Origin: Chloroflexota bacterium
Lineage (GTDB): Bacteria; Chloroflexota; Dehalococcoidia; Lucifugimonadales; Lucifugimonadaceae
NCBI GenBank assembly: GCA_030831265.1
Contig: JAURLM010000179.1
Location: 1 to 9,844, forward strand
Direction: 5' to 3'
DNA: 9,844 bases
The position numbers and the translations under genes were made by a program. The notes beneath the pieces are model-generated. The model did no database searches, was not told where the DNA came from, and saw nothing but the letters and a program-made list of their open reading frames with translations. Position 1 is the first letter of the stretch. Every line of letters begins with the position of its first letter. Positions 1-6,797 of this stretch are shown here, in pieces.

Positions 1-286
1 ATCAAACGCGATGGCCGTTCTTGGCATGCGTCCCTTGTTTTTCCTGCTGGAAGGCATGGTCCGGCTGTTCCGGTTCCTGCAATACGGACTGGCCATCATC
101 CTGGCGTTTGTTGGTTTAAAGATGATCGTCGAAACCGCATTTGCAAACTGGCTGCACGAAGTTGAAAAATCGGCAGGGCTGGGTGAACAGGCAGTGATAT
201 TCATGTCGCTGGCGTTTATCCTGCTGGTGCTTGCAGGCAGCGTTCTGCTTTCCGCCATCTTGCCTGAGTCTGAAAATAACCACTGA
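1..286 (+). CDS. TerC-family integral membrane protein, C-terminal fragment (5' end outside window)
   Basis: The reading frame is already open at base 2 and reads SNAMAVLGMRPLFFLLEGMV, so the ATG at 11 is an internal Met and the gene starts upstream of the window. The SNxxAVLGxRPLFFLL segment, followed by a loop and a helix with FRFLQYGLAIILAFVGLKM, matches the C-terminal half of TerC/Alx membrane proteins. Three hydrophobic stretches are visible: the end of one around RPLFFLLEG, one around YGLAIILAFVGLKMIVE, and a last one of about 24 residues (AVIFMSLAFILLVLAGSVLL). A short polar tail ends in ESENNH. TerC relatives are multi-pass inner-membrane proteins linked to tellurite resistance and, for some members, manganese efflux or alkaline pH response; which applies here cannot be told. 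The stop is TGA at 284-286. The next gene lies 83 bases downstream on the same strand. Confidence 0.82.
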   Translation, partial: SNAMAVLGMRPLFFLLEGMVRLFRFLQYGLAIILAFVGLKMIVETAFANWLHEVEKSAGLGEQAVIFMSLAFILLVLAGSVLLSAILPESENNH

Positions 287-369
287 CGGGGTGACACGCT
301 GTTGCCCGTGACTAACCCTTTGCAATCCACGGACCGTTAGATGGATGACGGCGTGACGGATAGAAGCGC
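287..369. other. Short intergenic gap with a weak hairpin
   Basis: This 83-base spacer separates the TerC gene from the large dehydrogenase gene. A 5-bp inverted repeat, ACGGG (286-290) with CCCGT (305-309), encloses a 14-base loop. It has no T-run after it, so it is poor support for a terminator. I see no convincing -35/-10 pair and only a weak purine-rich stretch (GAAG, 363-366) close to the ATG at 370. An in-frame TAG at 361-363 shows the dehydrogenase cannot start earlier than 370. Confidence 0.4.
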
Positions 370-3279
370 ATGACAATTCAACAGGCTGACCGTCGTTCTT
401 CCGCAAACACCGACTTCGAGCAGGAACTGCGACGGGCTGTTGGCGGTGAAGTGCGGTTCGATGCATTCTCTCGGGCGATGTATGCCACGGATGCTTCTAT
501 CTACCGGATGGAGCCCGTAGGTGTGGTGTTGCCGCGTGATGCCGCAGACGTTTCTGCTGTGCTTGAAATCGCGGCGAAGAACGGCGTTAAGGTGTTGCCG
601 CGTGGTGGCGGTACCAGCCTGTCAGGCCAGACCGTCAATCATGCCGTTGTGCTGGATTTTTCCAAGTACATGCACAACGTGCTGGAAGTGAACCCGGAAG
701 AGCGCTGGGTACGCACTCAACCCGGTGTGACCATTGATGATCTGAATCGCCAACTGAAGCAGCACAACCTGTTCTTTACGCCAGATCCGTCCACATCCAG
801 CCGCGCAAATGTCGGCGGTGCAATGGGCAACAATTCGTGCGGTTCGCACTCGATCATCTACGGCAAGACCGTTGATCAGGTGCTGGAAATGGATGTCGTG
901 CTTTCCGACGGCACGCCTGCTCATCTTGGTCAGATTAGTGCGGAAATCCTGGCTCAGAAGCAGGCAGGAACCGGGCTGGAGGCACAGATATACCGTCGCA
1001 TCCCGGAGATAGCGCAGGCTTCAGCGGCCGAGGTGGAGAAGCGGTTCCCTAAGATTCTTCGCCGTGTTGGTGGCTACAACCTTGACCTTGTGCAGGACAG
1101 CGCTGCACTGAACCTTGTCAAGGTTGCTGTCGGGTCCGAAGGCACATTGTTGGCGGTTACATCTGCCAAGCTGAACCTTGAGCCTATTCCGCCATATTCC
1201 GGCCTTGCGGTGATTCACTTCAAGGACCTTGTTGAATCGATGGAAGCCACCGTTGCGACGTTGGAAGAAGAGCCGGCAGCGGTCGAACACATCGGTGCGA
1301 TGATTATTCGTGAGGCCAGGGCTTCGCTCGGTTTCGCTCGAAGCCTTGATTTCCTGCAGGGTGAACCAACTGACATCCTCGTCGTTGAGATGAACGGGCA
1401 GACGCTGGATGAAGTGAATGCGAAGCTGGACAAGCTGGAGCAGAAGATGCGCCGGCTGGAGCTTGGCTACGCGGTGACGCGGCTGGTTGAACCGGCACAG
1501 ATGGCGAAGGTCTGGGGCATGCGCAAGGCTGGGCTCGGCCTGATGATGAACATCGAGGGCGATGCCAAGCCGCTACCGTTCGTCGAAGACACTGCCGTAT
1601 CGCCAGAAAAGCTGCCCGAATATGTGAAACGGTTCGACGAGATTGTCCGCTCCAATGGAACCGAAGCTGGTTACTACGGCCATGCTTCTGTGGGCTGTTT
1701 GCACATCCGCCCGGTAGTAAATCTGAAGACCGCCGCGGGTGCAAAGCAGATGGAGAAAATCGCAGACGAAATCTCTGATCTTGTACTGGAATTCGGCGGC
1801 GCAATGTCTGCTGAACACGGCGACGGAATTGTCCGCGGCGTGTGGTCGGAGAAGATGTTTGGTAAGGATCTTGTGCAAAACTTCAGGGATGTTAAGCATG
1901 CGTTCGATCCGAACCTGACGATGAACCCGGGCAAGATATTTGACACGCCCGCGATGACCGAGAACCTGCGCTATGGAGAGAACTACAGAACCGAGACGAT
2001 CAAGACTCGGTTGGACTTTACTGCGGAGGGCGGTTTCGCCGGTGCAATCGAAAAATGCAACGGTGTCGGGGATTGCCGGAAAGTTCACGCAGGTGCCATG
2101 TGTCCCTCGTACCAGGCCACCCGAGAAGAGGAGAACTCAACCCGTGGCAGGGCCAATGCGTTGCGATCTGCCATCTCTGGCGCGTTGCCAATAGCGCAAC
2201 TCAACTCTGAGCGTATGTTCAAGGTGCTTGACCTTTGTCTTGAGTGCAAGTCATGCAAATCCGAATGTCCTTCCAACGTGGACATGGCGAAGATTAAGTA
2301 CGAGTTTCTCAACACGTACTACAAGTCGCACAGTGTTCCTCTCCGCAACAGAGTGGTGGTTAACATTCATCGCCTGAACTCGCTCGCCGCCGGGCCACAG
2401 GCAGTGCTGGCCAATGCGGTAAACCGTTCGCCAGTTGGCCGCTGGTTTTCTGACAAATTGCTGAAGATGGACGGGCGGAGACAGTTCCCGGCGATCGCCA
2501 CGCAGACGTTTGAAAACTGGTTCAAGAACCACACTCCGCAGACCACGAAATCACGCGGCAAAGTTGTGTTCTTTCATGACACGTTCATCAACTTCAACCA
2601 CCCGGAAGCCGGCATTGGCGCAGTCCGATTGCTGGAAGCGCTGGGTTACGAAGTTGTCCTTGCAGACCGCAAATGCTGTGGCCGTCCGATGGTCTCCAAG
2701 GGCATGCTGGACATGGCGGCAAAGAACGCTCGCTATAACGTCGACTCGCTCTACGAACAGGTGATGGATGGAGCGAAGATCGTTGGTTGTGAATCCAGCT
2801 GCATGATGGCGATTAAGGACGAATATCCTGACCTGCTGCCCGGTGACGGCAAGGCAAAGGCCGTGGCCGGTGCTGTGATGATGATTGAAGAACTGCTCGC
2901 AGCTACAGTTGGCGATGGAAAGCAGCAGATCGAATGGGGAGATAGTGCCAAGGACGTGCGGCTGTTCGTACACTGCCATGAGCGGGCTCTTGTTGGAGCA
3001 CAGTCAGCGTTGAAGGTGCTCGGATTGCCCCCGCAGTTCAAGGCATCGATGATTGATGCCGGGTGCTGCGGAATGGCCGGGTCGTTCGGATTCGAAAAAG
3101 AGCACTACGATGTTTCGATGAAGGTGGGTGAGGAGCGGTTGTTCCCGGCTATCAGGAAGGCGCCTGCGGAAGCAGAGATTGCGGTCACAGGTGTTTCGTG
3201 CAGGCAGCAGATCGAGGATGGCACAGGGCGTGCCCCGCGCTTCCTGACCGAAGTGCTGGCGGATGCCCTGCCGAATTAG
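370..3279 (+). CDS. Fused FAD-linked / 4Fe-4S / CCG-domain dehydrogenase (YdiJ or D-2-hydroxyglutarate dehydrogenase-like)
   Basis: This 969-residue protein joins the flavin and iron-sulfur modules that GlcD/GlcF-type enzymes carry on separate chains. Residues about 45-225 form the PCMH FAD-binding domain, with PRGGGTSLSGQ at 77-87 and VGGAMGNNSCG at 148-158. The FAD-oxidase C-terminal domain follows to about 530, with YYGHASVGCLHIR (435-447) and SAEHGDG (480-486). Two ferredoxin-like cysteine clusters come next: C563, C569, C578 and CxxCxxCxxxCP at 623-634. Two CCG domains end the protein, with C769-C770-G, C811, C869, C899-C900-G and C944. Relatives such as E. coli YdiJ (about 1018 residues) oxidise D-2-hydroxyacids, D-2-hydroxyglutarate for YdiJ itself, and pass electrons through the clusters to an acceptor. 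The substrate here is inferred, with lactate or glycolate as alternatives. No membrane segment is obvious. The cofactor motifs look intact. The ATG at 370 is the first possible start after an in-frame stop. Confidence 0.93.
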   Translation: MTIQQADRRSSANTDFEQELRRAVGGEVRFDAFSRAMYATDASIYRMEPVGVVLPRDAADVSAVLEIAAKNGVKVLPRGGGTSLSGQTVNHAVVLDFSKYMHNVLEVNPEERWVRTQPGVTIDDLNRQLKQHNLFFTPDPSTSSRANVGGAMGNNSCGSHSIIYGKTVDQVLEMDVVLSDGTPAHLGQISAEILAQKQAGTGLEAQIYRRIPEIAQASAAEVEKRFPKILRRVGGYNLDLVQDSAALNLVKVAVGSEGTLLAVTSAKLNLEPIPPYSGLAVIHFKDLVESMEATVATLEEEPAAVEHIGAMIIREARASLGFARSLDFLQGEPTDILVVEMNGQTLDEVNAKLDKLEQKMRRLELGYAVTRLVEPAQMAKVWGMRKAGLGLMMNIEGDAKPLPFVEDTAVSPEKLPEYVKRFDEIVRSNGTEAGYYGHASVGCLHIRPVVNLKTAAGAKQMEKIADEISDLVLEFGGAMSAEHGDGIVRGVWSEKMFGKDLVQNFRDVKHAFDPNLTMNPGKIFDTPAMTENLRYGENYRTETIKTRLDFTAEGGFAGAIEKCNGVGDCRKVHAGAMCPSYQATREEENSTRGRANALRSAISGALPIAQLNSERMFKVLDLCLECKSCKSECPSNVDMAKIKYEFLNTYYKSHSVPLRNRVVVNIHRLNSLAAGPQAVLANAVNRSPVGRWFSDKLLKMDGRRQFPAIATQTFENWFKNHTPQTTKSRGKVVFFHDTFINFNHPEAGIGAVRLLEALGYEVVLADRKCCGRPMVSKGMLDMAAKNARYNVDSLYEQVMDGAKIVGCESSCMMAIKDEYPDLLPGDGKAKAVAGAVMMIEELLAATVGDGKQQIEWGDSAKDVRLFVHCHERALVGAQSALKVLGLPPQFKASMIDAGCCGMAGSFGFEKEHYDVSMKVGEERLFPAIRKAPAEAEIAVTGVSCRQQIEDGTGRAPRFLTEVLADALPN

Positions 3280-3313
3280 CAGCAACAGGTTCACACAGAG
3301 TTCACCTGCGCTG
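3280..3313 (+). terminator. Imperfect hairpin directly after the dehydrogenase stop
   Basis: Immediately after the TAG (3277-3279), CAGC (3280-3283) pairs with GCTG (3310-3313) and CAGGT (3286-3290) with ACCTG (3304-3308). Small internal bulges separate the two stems, and the loop is 13 bases. No T-tract follows directly; the nearest (ATTTTT, 3342-3347) is about 30 bases on. It may be an mRNA 3'-end stabiliser or a weak terminator between the dehydrogenase and the universal stress protein gene. The case rests on the inverted repeat and its position only. Confidence 0.35.
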
Positions 3314-3367
3314 ACACCCCCGGTGCAGGGCATGAGCTAAAATTTTTCTACCGGTCAGGAATTGCAC

Positions 3368-3372
3368 AGGAG
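3368..3372 (+). promoter_or_regulatory. Ribosome binding site of the universal stress protein gene
   Basis: AGGAG lies 7 bases upstream of the ATG at 3380, which is near-ideal spacing. It decides the start: an in-frame TTG at 3362 would leave this Shine-Dalgarno inside the coding region and would add only six residues not typical of the family. Confidence 0.75.
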
Positions 3373-3379
3373 CCGTCAG

Positions 3380-4204
3380 ATGGTGCCTCCGTTCTTCAAG
3401 CGAATACTGGTTCCATTGGACGGCTCTGCGATAGCCGAAGGTATTGTCCCTTATGCCGCAGGTCTGGCGCAGGCTGTTGGCGCAGGTCTTGTGCTGTTCC
3501 AGGCGAGAACGGCTGATGAAAAGGCTGATGCAGTAGAGGCACATCTTGAAGATGTGGCCGCTGAATTGCGGATGAAGAACCTCGGTGTTGCGACCGACTC
3601 TGAACAGGGTGACCCGTCAGAGGCTATAGTCGATGCAGCGCATCGGTATGAAGCAGGGCTTATTGTTATGACCGGCCACGCCACCGCTGCTGGCCGCAAA
3701 GACCTGCTTGGGAGCACGGCTCACGCTGTTCTGAGCAGGTGTACCACACCGGTTCTGGTGCTCCCCCTGAGTGCCACGGCGTACACACCATCGGCGGCTG
3801 TTGTGATGGGGCATGACGGTTCTGCGAGTGCCAGTAATGCAGTTGAGCCGTCTGTAGCTCTTGCACGGGCACTGCAATGTGAGCTGGTGCTTGTGCGTGC
3901 CGTTGAACCAGTCGACGGGCTCGGTGGAGCGGCGAAGTACTACAGTGCCGTTGATGACTTTGCTGTAGATGACCTGGAATCCCTGCGGGGCCAACTGTCT
4001 GCAACCGGTCTCCCGGTCAGTACGCATGTTGGAAAGCGTCTTGCTGACCAGGAGATGCTTGGCATCGCAGGATCGCGTCGCGGGGCCATAATCGCAGTAT
4101 CGACAACCTCAATGAGCGGCAAGCCGAACGTGCTCGGGTCTACGACAGACCGCCTCGTTCGGTCACAGACCCGCCCGGTGCTCGCCGTCCCTGCCAATTC
4201 CTGA
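3380..4204 (+). CDS. Universal stress protein, tandem UspA domains
   Basis: The 274-residue cytoplasmic protein carries two Usp domains in one chain (about 5-134 and 141-272). Domain 1 opens with FKRILVPLDGS (D14) and ends with GHATAAGRKDLLGST (99-113) and TTPVLVLP. Domain 2 opens with VVMGHDGS (D146) and ends with LGSTTDRLVRSQTRPVLAVP (G253-S254). The usual ATP-binding signature is G-2x-G-9x-G-[S/T]. In domain 1 the first Gly and the final GS are present, but the second Gly is replaced (T102); domain 2 is looser still (TTSMSGKPNVLGS), so ATP binding is uncertain in both. Tandem Usp proteins are expressed under starvation, hypoxia or oxidative stress and are thought to act as nucleotide-responsive regulators or chaperone-like factors. 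The start at ATG 3380 is set by AGGAG at 3368-3372. The preceding gap is about 100 bases, so its own promoter is possible, though none is clear. Confidence 0.9.
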   Translation: MVPPFFKRILVPLDGSAIAEGIVPYAAGLAQAVGAGLVLFQARTADEKADAVEAHLEDVAAELRMKNLGVATDSEQGDPSEAIVDAAHRYEAGLIVMTGHATAAGRKDLLGSTAHAVLSRCTTPVLVLPLSATAYTPSAAVVMGHDGSASASNAVEPSVALARALQCELVLVRAVEPVDGLGGAAKYYSAVDDFAVDDLESLRGQLSATGLPVSTHVGKRLADQEMLGIAGSRRGAIIAVSTTSMSGKPNVLGSTTDRLVRSQTRPVLAVPANS

Positions 4205-4209
4205 TTCAC

Positions 4210-4225
4210 CCGTACGTTGGTACGG
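4210..4225 (+). terminator. Perfect 6-bp stem with 4-base loop downstream of the usp stop
   Basis: CCGTAC (4210-4215) and GTACGG (4220-4225) form a perfect stem around a GTTG loop, five bases after the usp TGA. No T-run follows (TATGG comes next), so it is not a standard intrinsic terminator. It could stabilise the 3' end of the usp message or be a protein-binding dyad. Confidence 0.3.
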
Positions 4226-4285
4226 TATGGATTGACGCTACTGTGCGCGTATCTCGTCTTGAAGCGGTAGACTGACGGCATCGGC

Positions 4286-4299
4286 GCGCCCGCGGGCGC
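4286..4299. promoter_or_regulatory. 14-bp perfect GC palindrome upstream of the transaldolase-like gene
   Basis: GCGCCCGCGGGCGC is its own reverse complement and sits 42 bases upstream of the ATG at 4342. It could be an operator for a dimeric regulator. It could also fold as a 5-bp RNA stem (GCGCC/GGCGC) with a CGCG tetraloop in the 5' leader. Being made of G and C only, it could have arisen partly by chance. A TTGACG -35-like hexamer lies at 4232-4237, but no matching -10 is seen 16-18 bases later. Confidence 0.3.
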
Positions 4300-4341
4300 A
4301 ATTCAACTTCGTACAGCCTCAGTCGTCCCGGAGTTCCAGTT

Positions 4342-5109
4342 ATGACTACCACGCAGAAGCACACGAACGGCGCTAGCCCGGCAGTGATGCCGGTGAATGC
4401 TCGCAGACAGCAGGAGCGCGGCCCGGCGATCTGGCTTGCCGGTGACCCGGAAGACCTGAAGGAGTGGATGCCACGCGGCGCGGCAGGCATCGTCACCAAC
4501 ACAGTAGTGTTGAACGACATGGTGAAGAAGTACGGCCAGTTGACTGATGTCGTGCAGCGGTACCTGGACATCACGGACAAGCCGGTCGCCATTGAAATCG
4601 ACGGTCATTCCACGCAGGAACTACTGGACGTGGGTGAAGTCTTCGTCAAGATGGCTCCCGGACAGATCATTCTGAAGATACCAGCGACGGTATACGCGCT
4701 GGACGCGTTTGCTGAGTTGAAGAAACAGGGAGTCGAGACGTTTTGCACGACGGTCTTCACCCTGCCACAGGCCGCAGCAGTGGCACAGGCCGGTGTGACG
4801 CATGTGCTTCCGTTCTGTGAGCCGTACCGGGATGTGAACGGTGATCCCACGAAGCTGATTCGGGACTGCCGAGCGATGTTTGACGGATGGGATGACCGCC
4901 CGTACCTGACGGCGGCGCTGGTGCGGTCAGTCGCAACTGCTGAGGCGTGCATGCGGGATGGGGCAGACGGCATCATTATCTTCTGGCCCATCTTGCGGGA
5001 CATGATGCAGTCCAAGCTGACCACCGAATGGAACGGAACGTTCCTTGACCAGTGGAACCAGATGTACGACGCAGGGTTGCTGAAGGGTATCCCGGTACAG
5101 CGACACTAA
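4342..5109 (+). CDS. Transaldolase / fructose-6-phosphate aldolase-family protein, divergent active site
   Basis: The 255-residue protein has the layout of the short transaldolase (FSA/TalC) class, a single alpha/beta barrel. It shows a first strand IWLAGDP (30-36), GIVTN (N53), then IEID, then ILKIPAT with K112 at the Schiff-base lysine position. ETFCTTVF and HVLPFCEPYRDVNGD follow, and the C-terminal half includes LTAALVRSVATAEACMRDGAD. Family members form or cleave C-C bonds through a lysine Schiff base on sugar phosphates. By eye against E. coli FSA, the lysine, the Asn of TTNP and the Thr of strand 5 are kept. The usual first-strand Asp is Ala (A33), the Pro of TNP is Thr, and the strand-3 Gln is Glu. 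Substrate and even catalysis are therefore uncertain. GGAG at 4330-4333 lies 8 bases before the ATG and supports this start. About 30 hydrophilic residues precede the barrel. No transketolase or other pentose-phosphate gene is nearby. Confidence 0.82.
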   Translation: MTTTQKHTNGASPAVMPVNARRQQERGPAIWLAGDPEDLKEWMPRGAAGIVTNTVVLNDMVKKYGQLTDVVQRYLDITDKPVAIEIDGHSTQELLDVGEVFVKMAPGQIILKIPATVYALDAFAELKKQGVETFCTTVFTLPQAAAVAQAGVTHVLPFCEPYRDVNGDPTKLIRDCRAMFDGWDDRPYLTAALVRSVATAEACMRDGADGIIIFWPILRDMMQSKLTTEWNGTFLDQWNQMYDAGLLKGIPVQRH

Positions 5110-5126
5110 TTAAGGCGATCCTTGCA

Positions 5127-5159
5127 GGGGCGGGATGCTACTAGCAGCGTCCCGCCTTT
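5127..5159 (+). terminator. Terminator-like hairpin between the convergent gene blocks
   Basis: GGCGGGA (5129-5135) pairs perfectly with TCCCGCC (5150-5156). An inner TGCT/AGCA stem encloses ACT, with a small asymmetric GCG bulge. The two Gs before the stem can wobble-pair with the following Ts. A short TTT (5157-5159) follows. It lies 17 bases after the transaldolase stop, where a rho-independent terminator for the + strand block would be expected. The T-run is short. On the opposite strand the hairpin is followed by Cs, so it should mainly serve the + strand. Confidence 0.65.
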
Positions 5160-5175
5160 GCGCGTCCGGCTGAAT

Positions 5176-6792
5176 CTAACGGACGGAGAGTAGTCCCCGC
5201 CAGAGCGCTGTGAATACATGGCCGGGCAGTTCGTCCATTGAGCCAGTGGTGTTGATGCGTGCGACCACGTCTGCCTCGCGCTTTACGGCGGGTTGCCATG
5301 ATGGTTTCTGCTGCTGATAGACCTCTGGTCTGCCTTCTGATTCAGAGGTTCCACTGGCATACCGCTGTTCAAGCCGTTTGAGGGTCTCTGGTTCGTCAAG
5401 CAGGCACTCAATGACTACCGTTTTGATCCCTGCCGTGCGGCCGATATTGAGCGACTGTTCCCTGAAGCGCGGTTGCAGGTGTGTACCGTCCATGATGACG
5501 GATTTTCCAGCATTAATTGCCTGCTGCGCTCGACGGTGCATCTCAGCGTATGTGCGACGAGACATTTCGGTGCTGTAGATTCCAGCTTTGACTGCGGCTC
5601 CTGTGCGTTCGGTGGGGCCGATTCCAGCCAGTTCCCGGCGAATAGCGTCTGTCCGCAGATGCACCGTATTCCACTGGCGGGCAACCAGGTCTGCGACGGT
5701 GCTTTTACCGGTTCCGGTAAGTCCGGATGTGATTGCGAGAAATTGCGGACGGTCCTGCGCCGTTATGTCACACGCAAGCCGGAGATATGCGTTTGCTTCA
5801 GCTACGTGTCCCTGCCTTTGCAGACCCTCTGTTTGCTTCGCAGAAATAGATGCCGCCATACACCGAACCATTGCCCGGTATGACTCATAAAACGGCAACA
5901 AGGGCACTATACCGGTGTCGCCGGATGCGTCCATGTACGATGCAATCAGCAGGTTGGCGAGTTGTGTGTAGACGCGGTGCTTCAAGTCCATCGAAAGAAA
6001 TGCTACGTCCGCCGCAGGATCGATACATGCAAGGTTGTCGTTGAACTCGATGCAGTCGATGATTGTGATTGTTCTATCGCCGCCGGAATTGCGCTCCAGG
6101 AAGATATTCCCTGCATGAAGGTCTCCGTGGCATAAGCGCGGCGCACCTGATGCATGGCGTTGCGTGATGAGTTTTCCGCGTGCTGCCAGGAATGAATTAG
6201 CGTAGGCGGTGATGTCTGCAAAGGCGACGCGGTCAAGTTCGGGCGGAGCGTGCTCTGCGACGCGATCAAGGTTGCCGAGCACGATTCCAGAGACGCCGTT
6301 CACAGTTCCGTATTGCGCGGGAGCAGGTTTTGCATCAGCGTGGAACTGCGCCAGTAGCTTCGCGATTCTTGCAATGTCATCAGGACCGGCTGAGCCACGC
6401 TCCAGAAGCCGGTTCAATTCGTCATTTGAGTTTAGTCGCCGCATTTTCAGCGCAACATTAACCTGCTCGCCCGGGCCACTGACACTGAACTTGCCGGAAG
6501 CGGGGTCGAAATTGACGGGTTCCAGTGACAGGTAGACATCACTGGCAAGACGGGCATTGAGCTTAATTTCCCGTTCGCAGAATCTTCGTCGCAGTTCGGG
6601 AGTCGAAAAGTCACAAAAGCCGAAGTTGACCGGTTTTTTGACCTTGTAAGCGAATTCTCCGGCGAGAAACACGTCCGAGATGTGCGTTGCGATGTGGGTG
6701 ACCTCGGCCATCCCATCGGCAAGGTGTGAGTAGGCGGAAGGTTGCCTGAGCGAGTCCACCATGCGTGATCGGTCTGTATCGCCGGTATTCAT
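5176..6792 (-). CDS. Bifunctional APH-like kinase / P-loop kinase (COG2187-COG0645 fusion type)
   Basis: The 538-residue protein has two kinase-type modules. The N-terminal part (about 20-330) is an aminoglycoside phosphotransferase-like fold, with VFLAGEFAYKVKKPVNFGFCDF near the start, the catalytic-loop motif HGDLHAGN at 222-229 and IDCIEFN as the metal-binding segment. The C-terminal part (about 350-535) is a P-loop kinase, with Walker A GLTGTGKST at 357-365 (K363) and VIMDGTH with D435. This architecture is widespread in bacteria and is not an antibiotic-resistance gene by itself; the substrate is unknown. M. tuberculosis Rv2004c has the same arrangement next to a Usp gene, which fits the Usp gene 1 kb away here. 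ATG 6792 was chosen because it lies 5 bases after the phosphatase stop. ATG 6894 would add 34 basic, low-complexity residues that only shadow the phosphatase frame. No clear Shine-Dalgarno precedes 6792, which suggests translational coupling. Confidence 0.87.
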   Translation of the reverse strand: MNTGDTDRSRMVDSLRQPSAYSHLADGMAEVTHIATHISDVFLAGEFAYKVKKPVNFGFCDFSTPELRRRFCEREIKLNARLASDVYLSLEPVNFDPASGKFSVSGPGEQVNVALKMRRLNSNDELNRLLERGSAGPDDIARIAKLLAQFHADAKPAPAQYGTVNGVSGIVLGNLDRVAEHAPPELDRVAFADITAYANSFLAARGKLITQRHASGAPRLCHGDLHAGNIFLERNSGGDRTITIIDCIEFNDNLACIDPAADVAFLSMDLKHRVYTQLANLLIASYMDASGDTGIVPLLPFYESYRAMVRCMAASISAKQTEGLQRQGHVAEANAYLRLACDITAQDRPQFLAITSGLTGTGKSTVADLVARQWNTVHLRTDAIRRELAGIGPTERTGAAVKAGIYSTEMSRRTYAEMHRRAQQAINAGKSVIMDGTHLQPRFREQSLNIGRTAGIKTVVIECLLDEPETLKRLEQRYASGTSESEGRPEVYQQQKPSWQPAVKREADVVARINTTGSMDELPGHVFTALWRGLLSVR

Positions 6793-6797
6793 CGGTA

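Noticed and set aside
116..466. 116-codon minus-strand frame across the TerC/dehydrogenase junction
   Set aside because: It overlaps two supported genes on the other strand and encodes a His/Gln/Arg-rich sequence without motifs.
1304..2088. Long minus-strand open frames opposite the dehydrogenase gene (up to 171 codons)
   Set aside because: They lie wholly antisense to a well-supported gene with intact motifs, and their translations are Arg/Ser/Pro/His-rich with no recognisable domain.
3311..3343. Possible promoter CTGACA (3311-3316) with TAAAAT (3338-3343) before usp
   Set aside because: Each hexamer is near consensus, but the spacer is 21 bases, well beyond the usual 16-18, so I do not call it.
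3362..3379. TTG at 3362 as the start of the universal stress protein
   Set aside because: The clear AGGAG at 3368-3372 lies inside that extension and points to ATG 3380.
5176..6792. Antibiotic-resistance aminoglycoside phosphotransferase
   Set aside because: The APH-like fold is shared by many small-molecule kinases. The fusion to a P-loop kinase matches the COG2187-COG0645 type, which is not a known resistance family.
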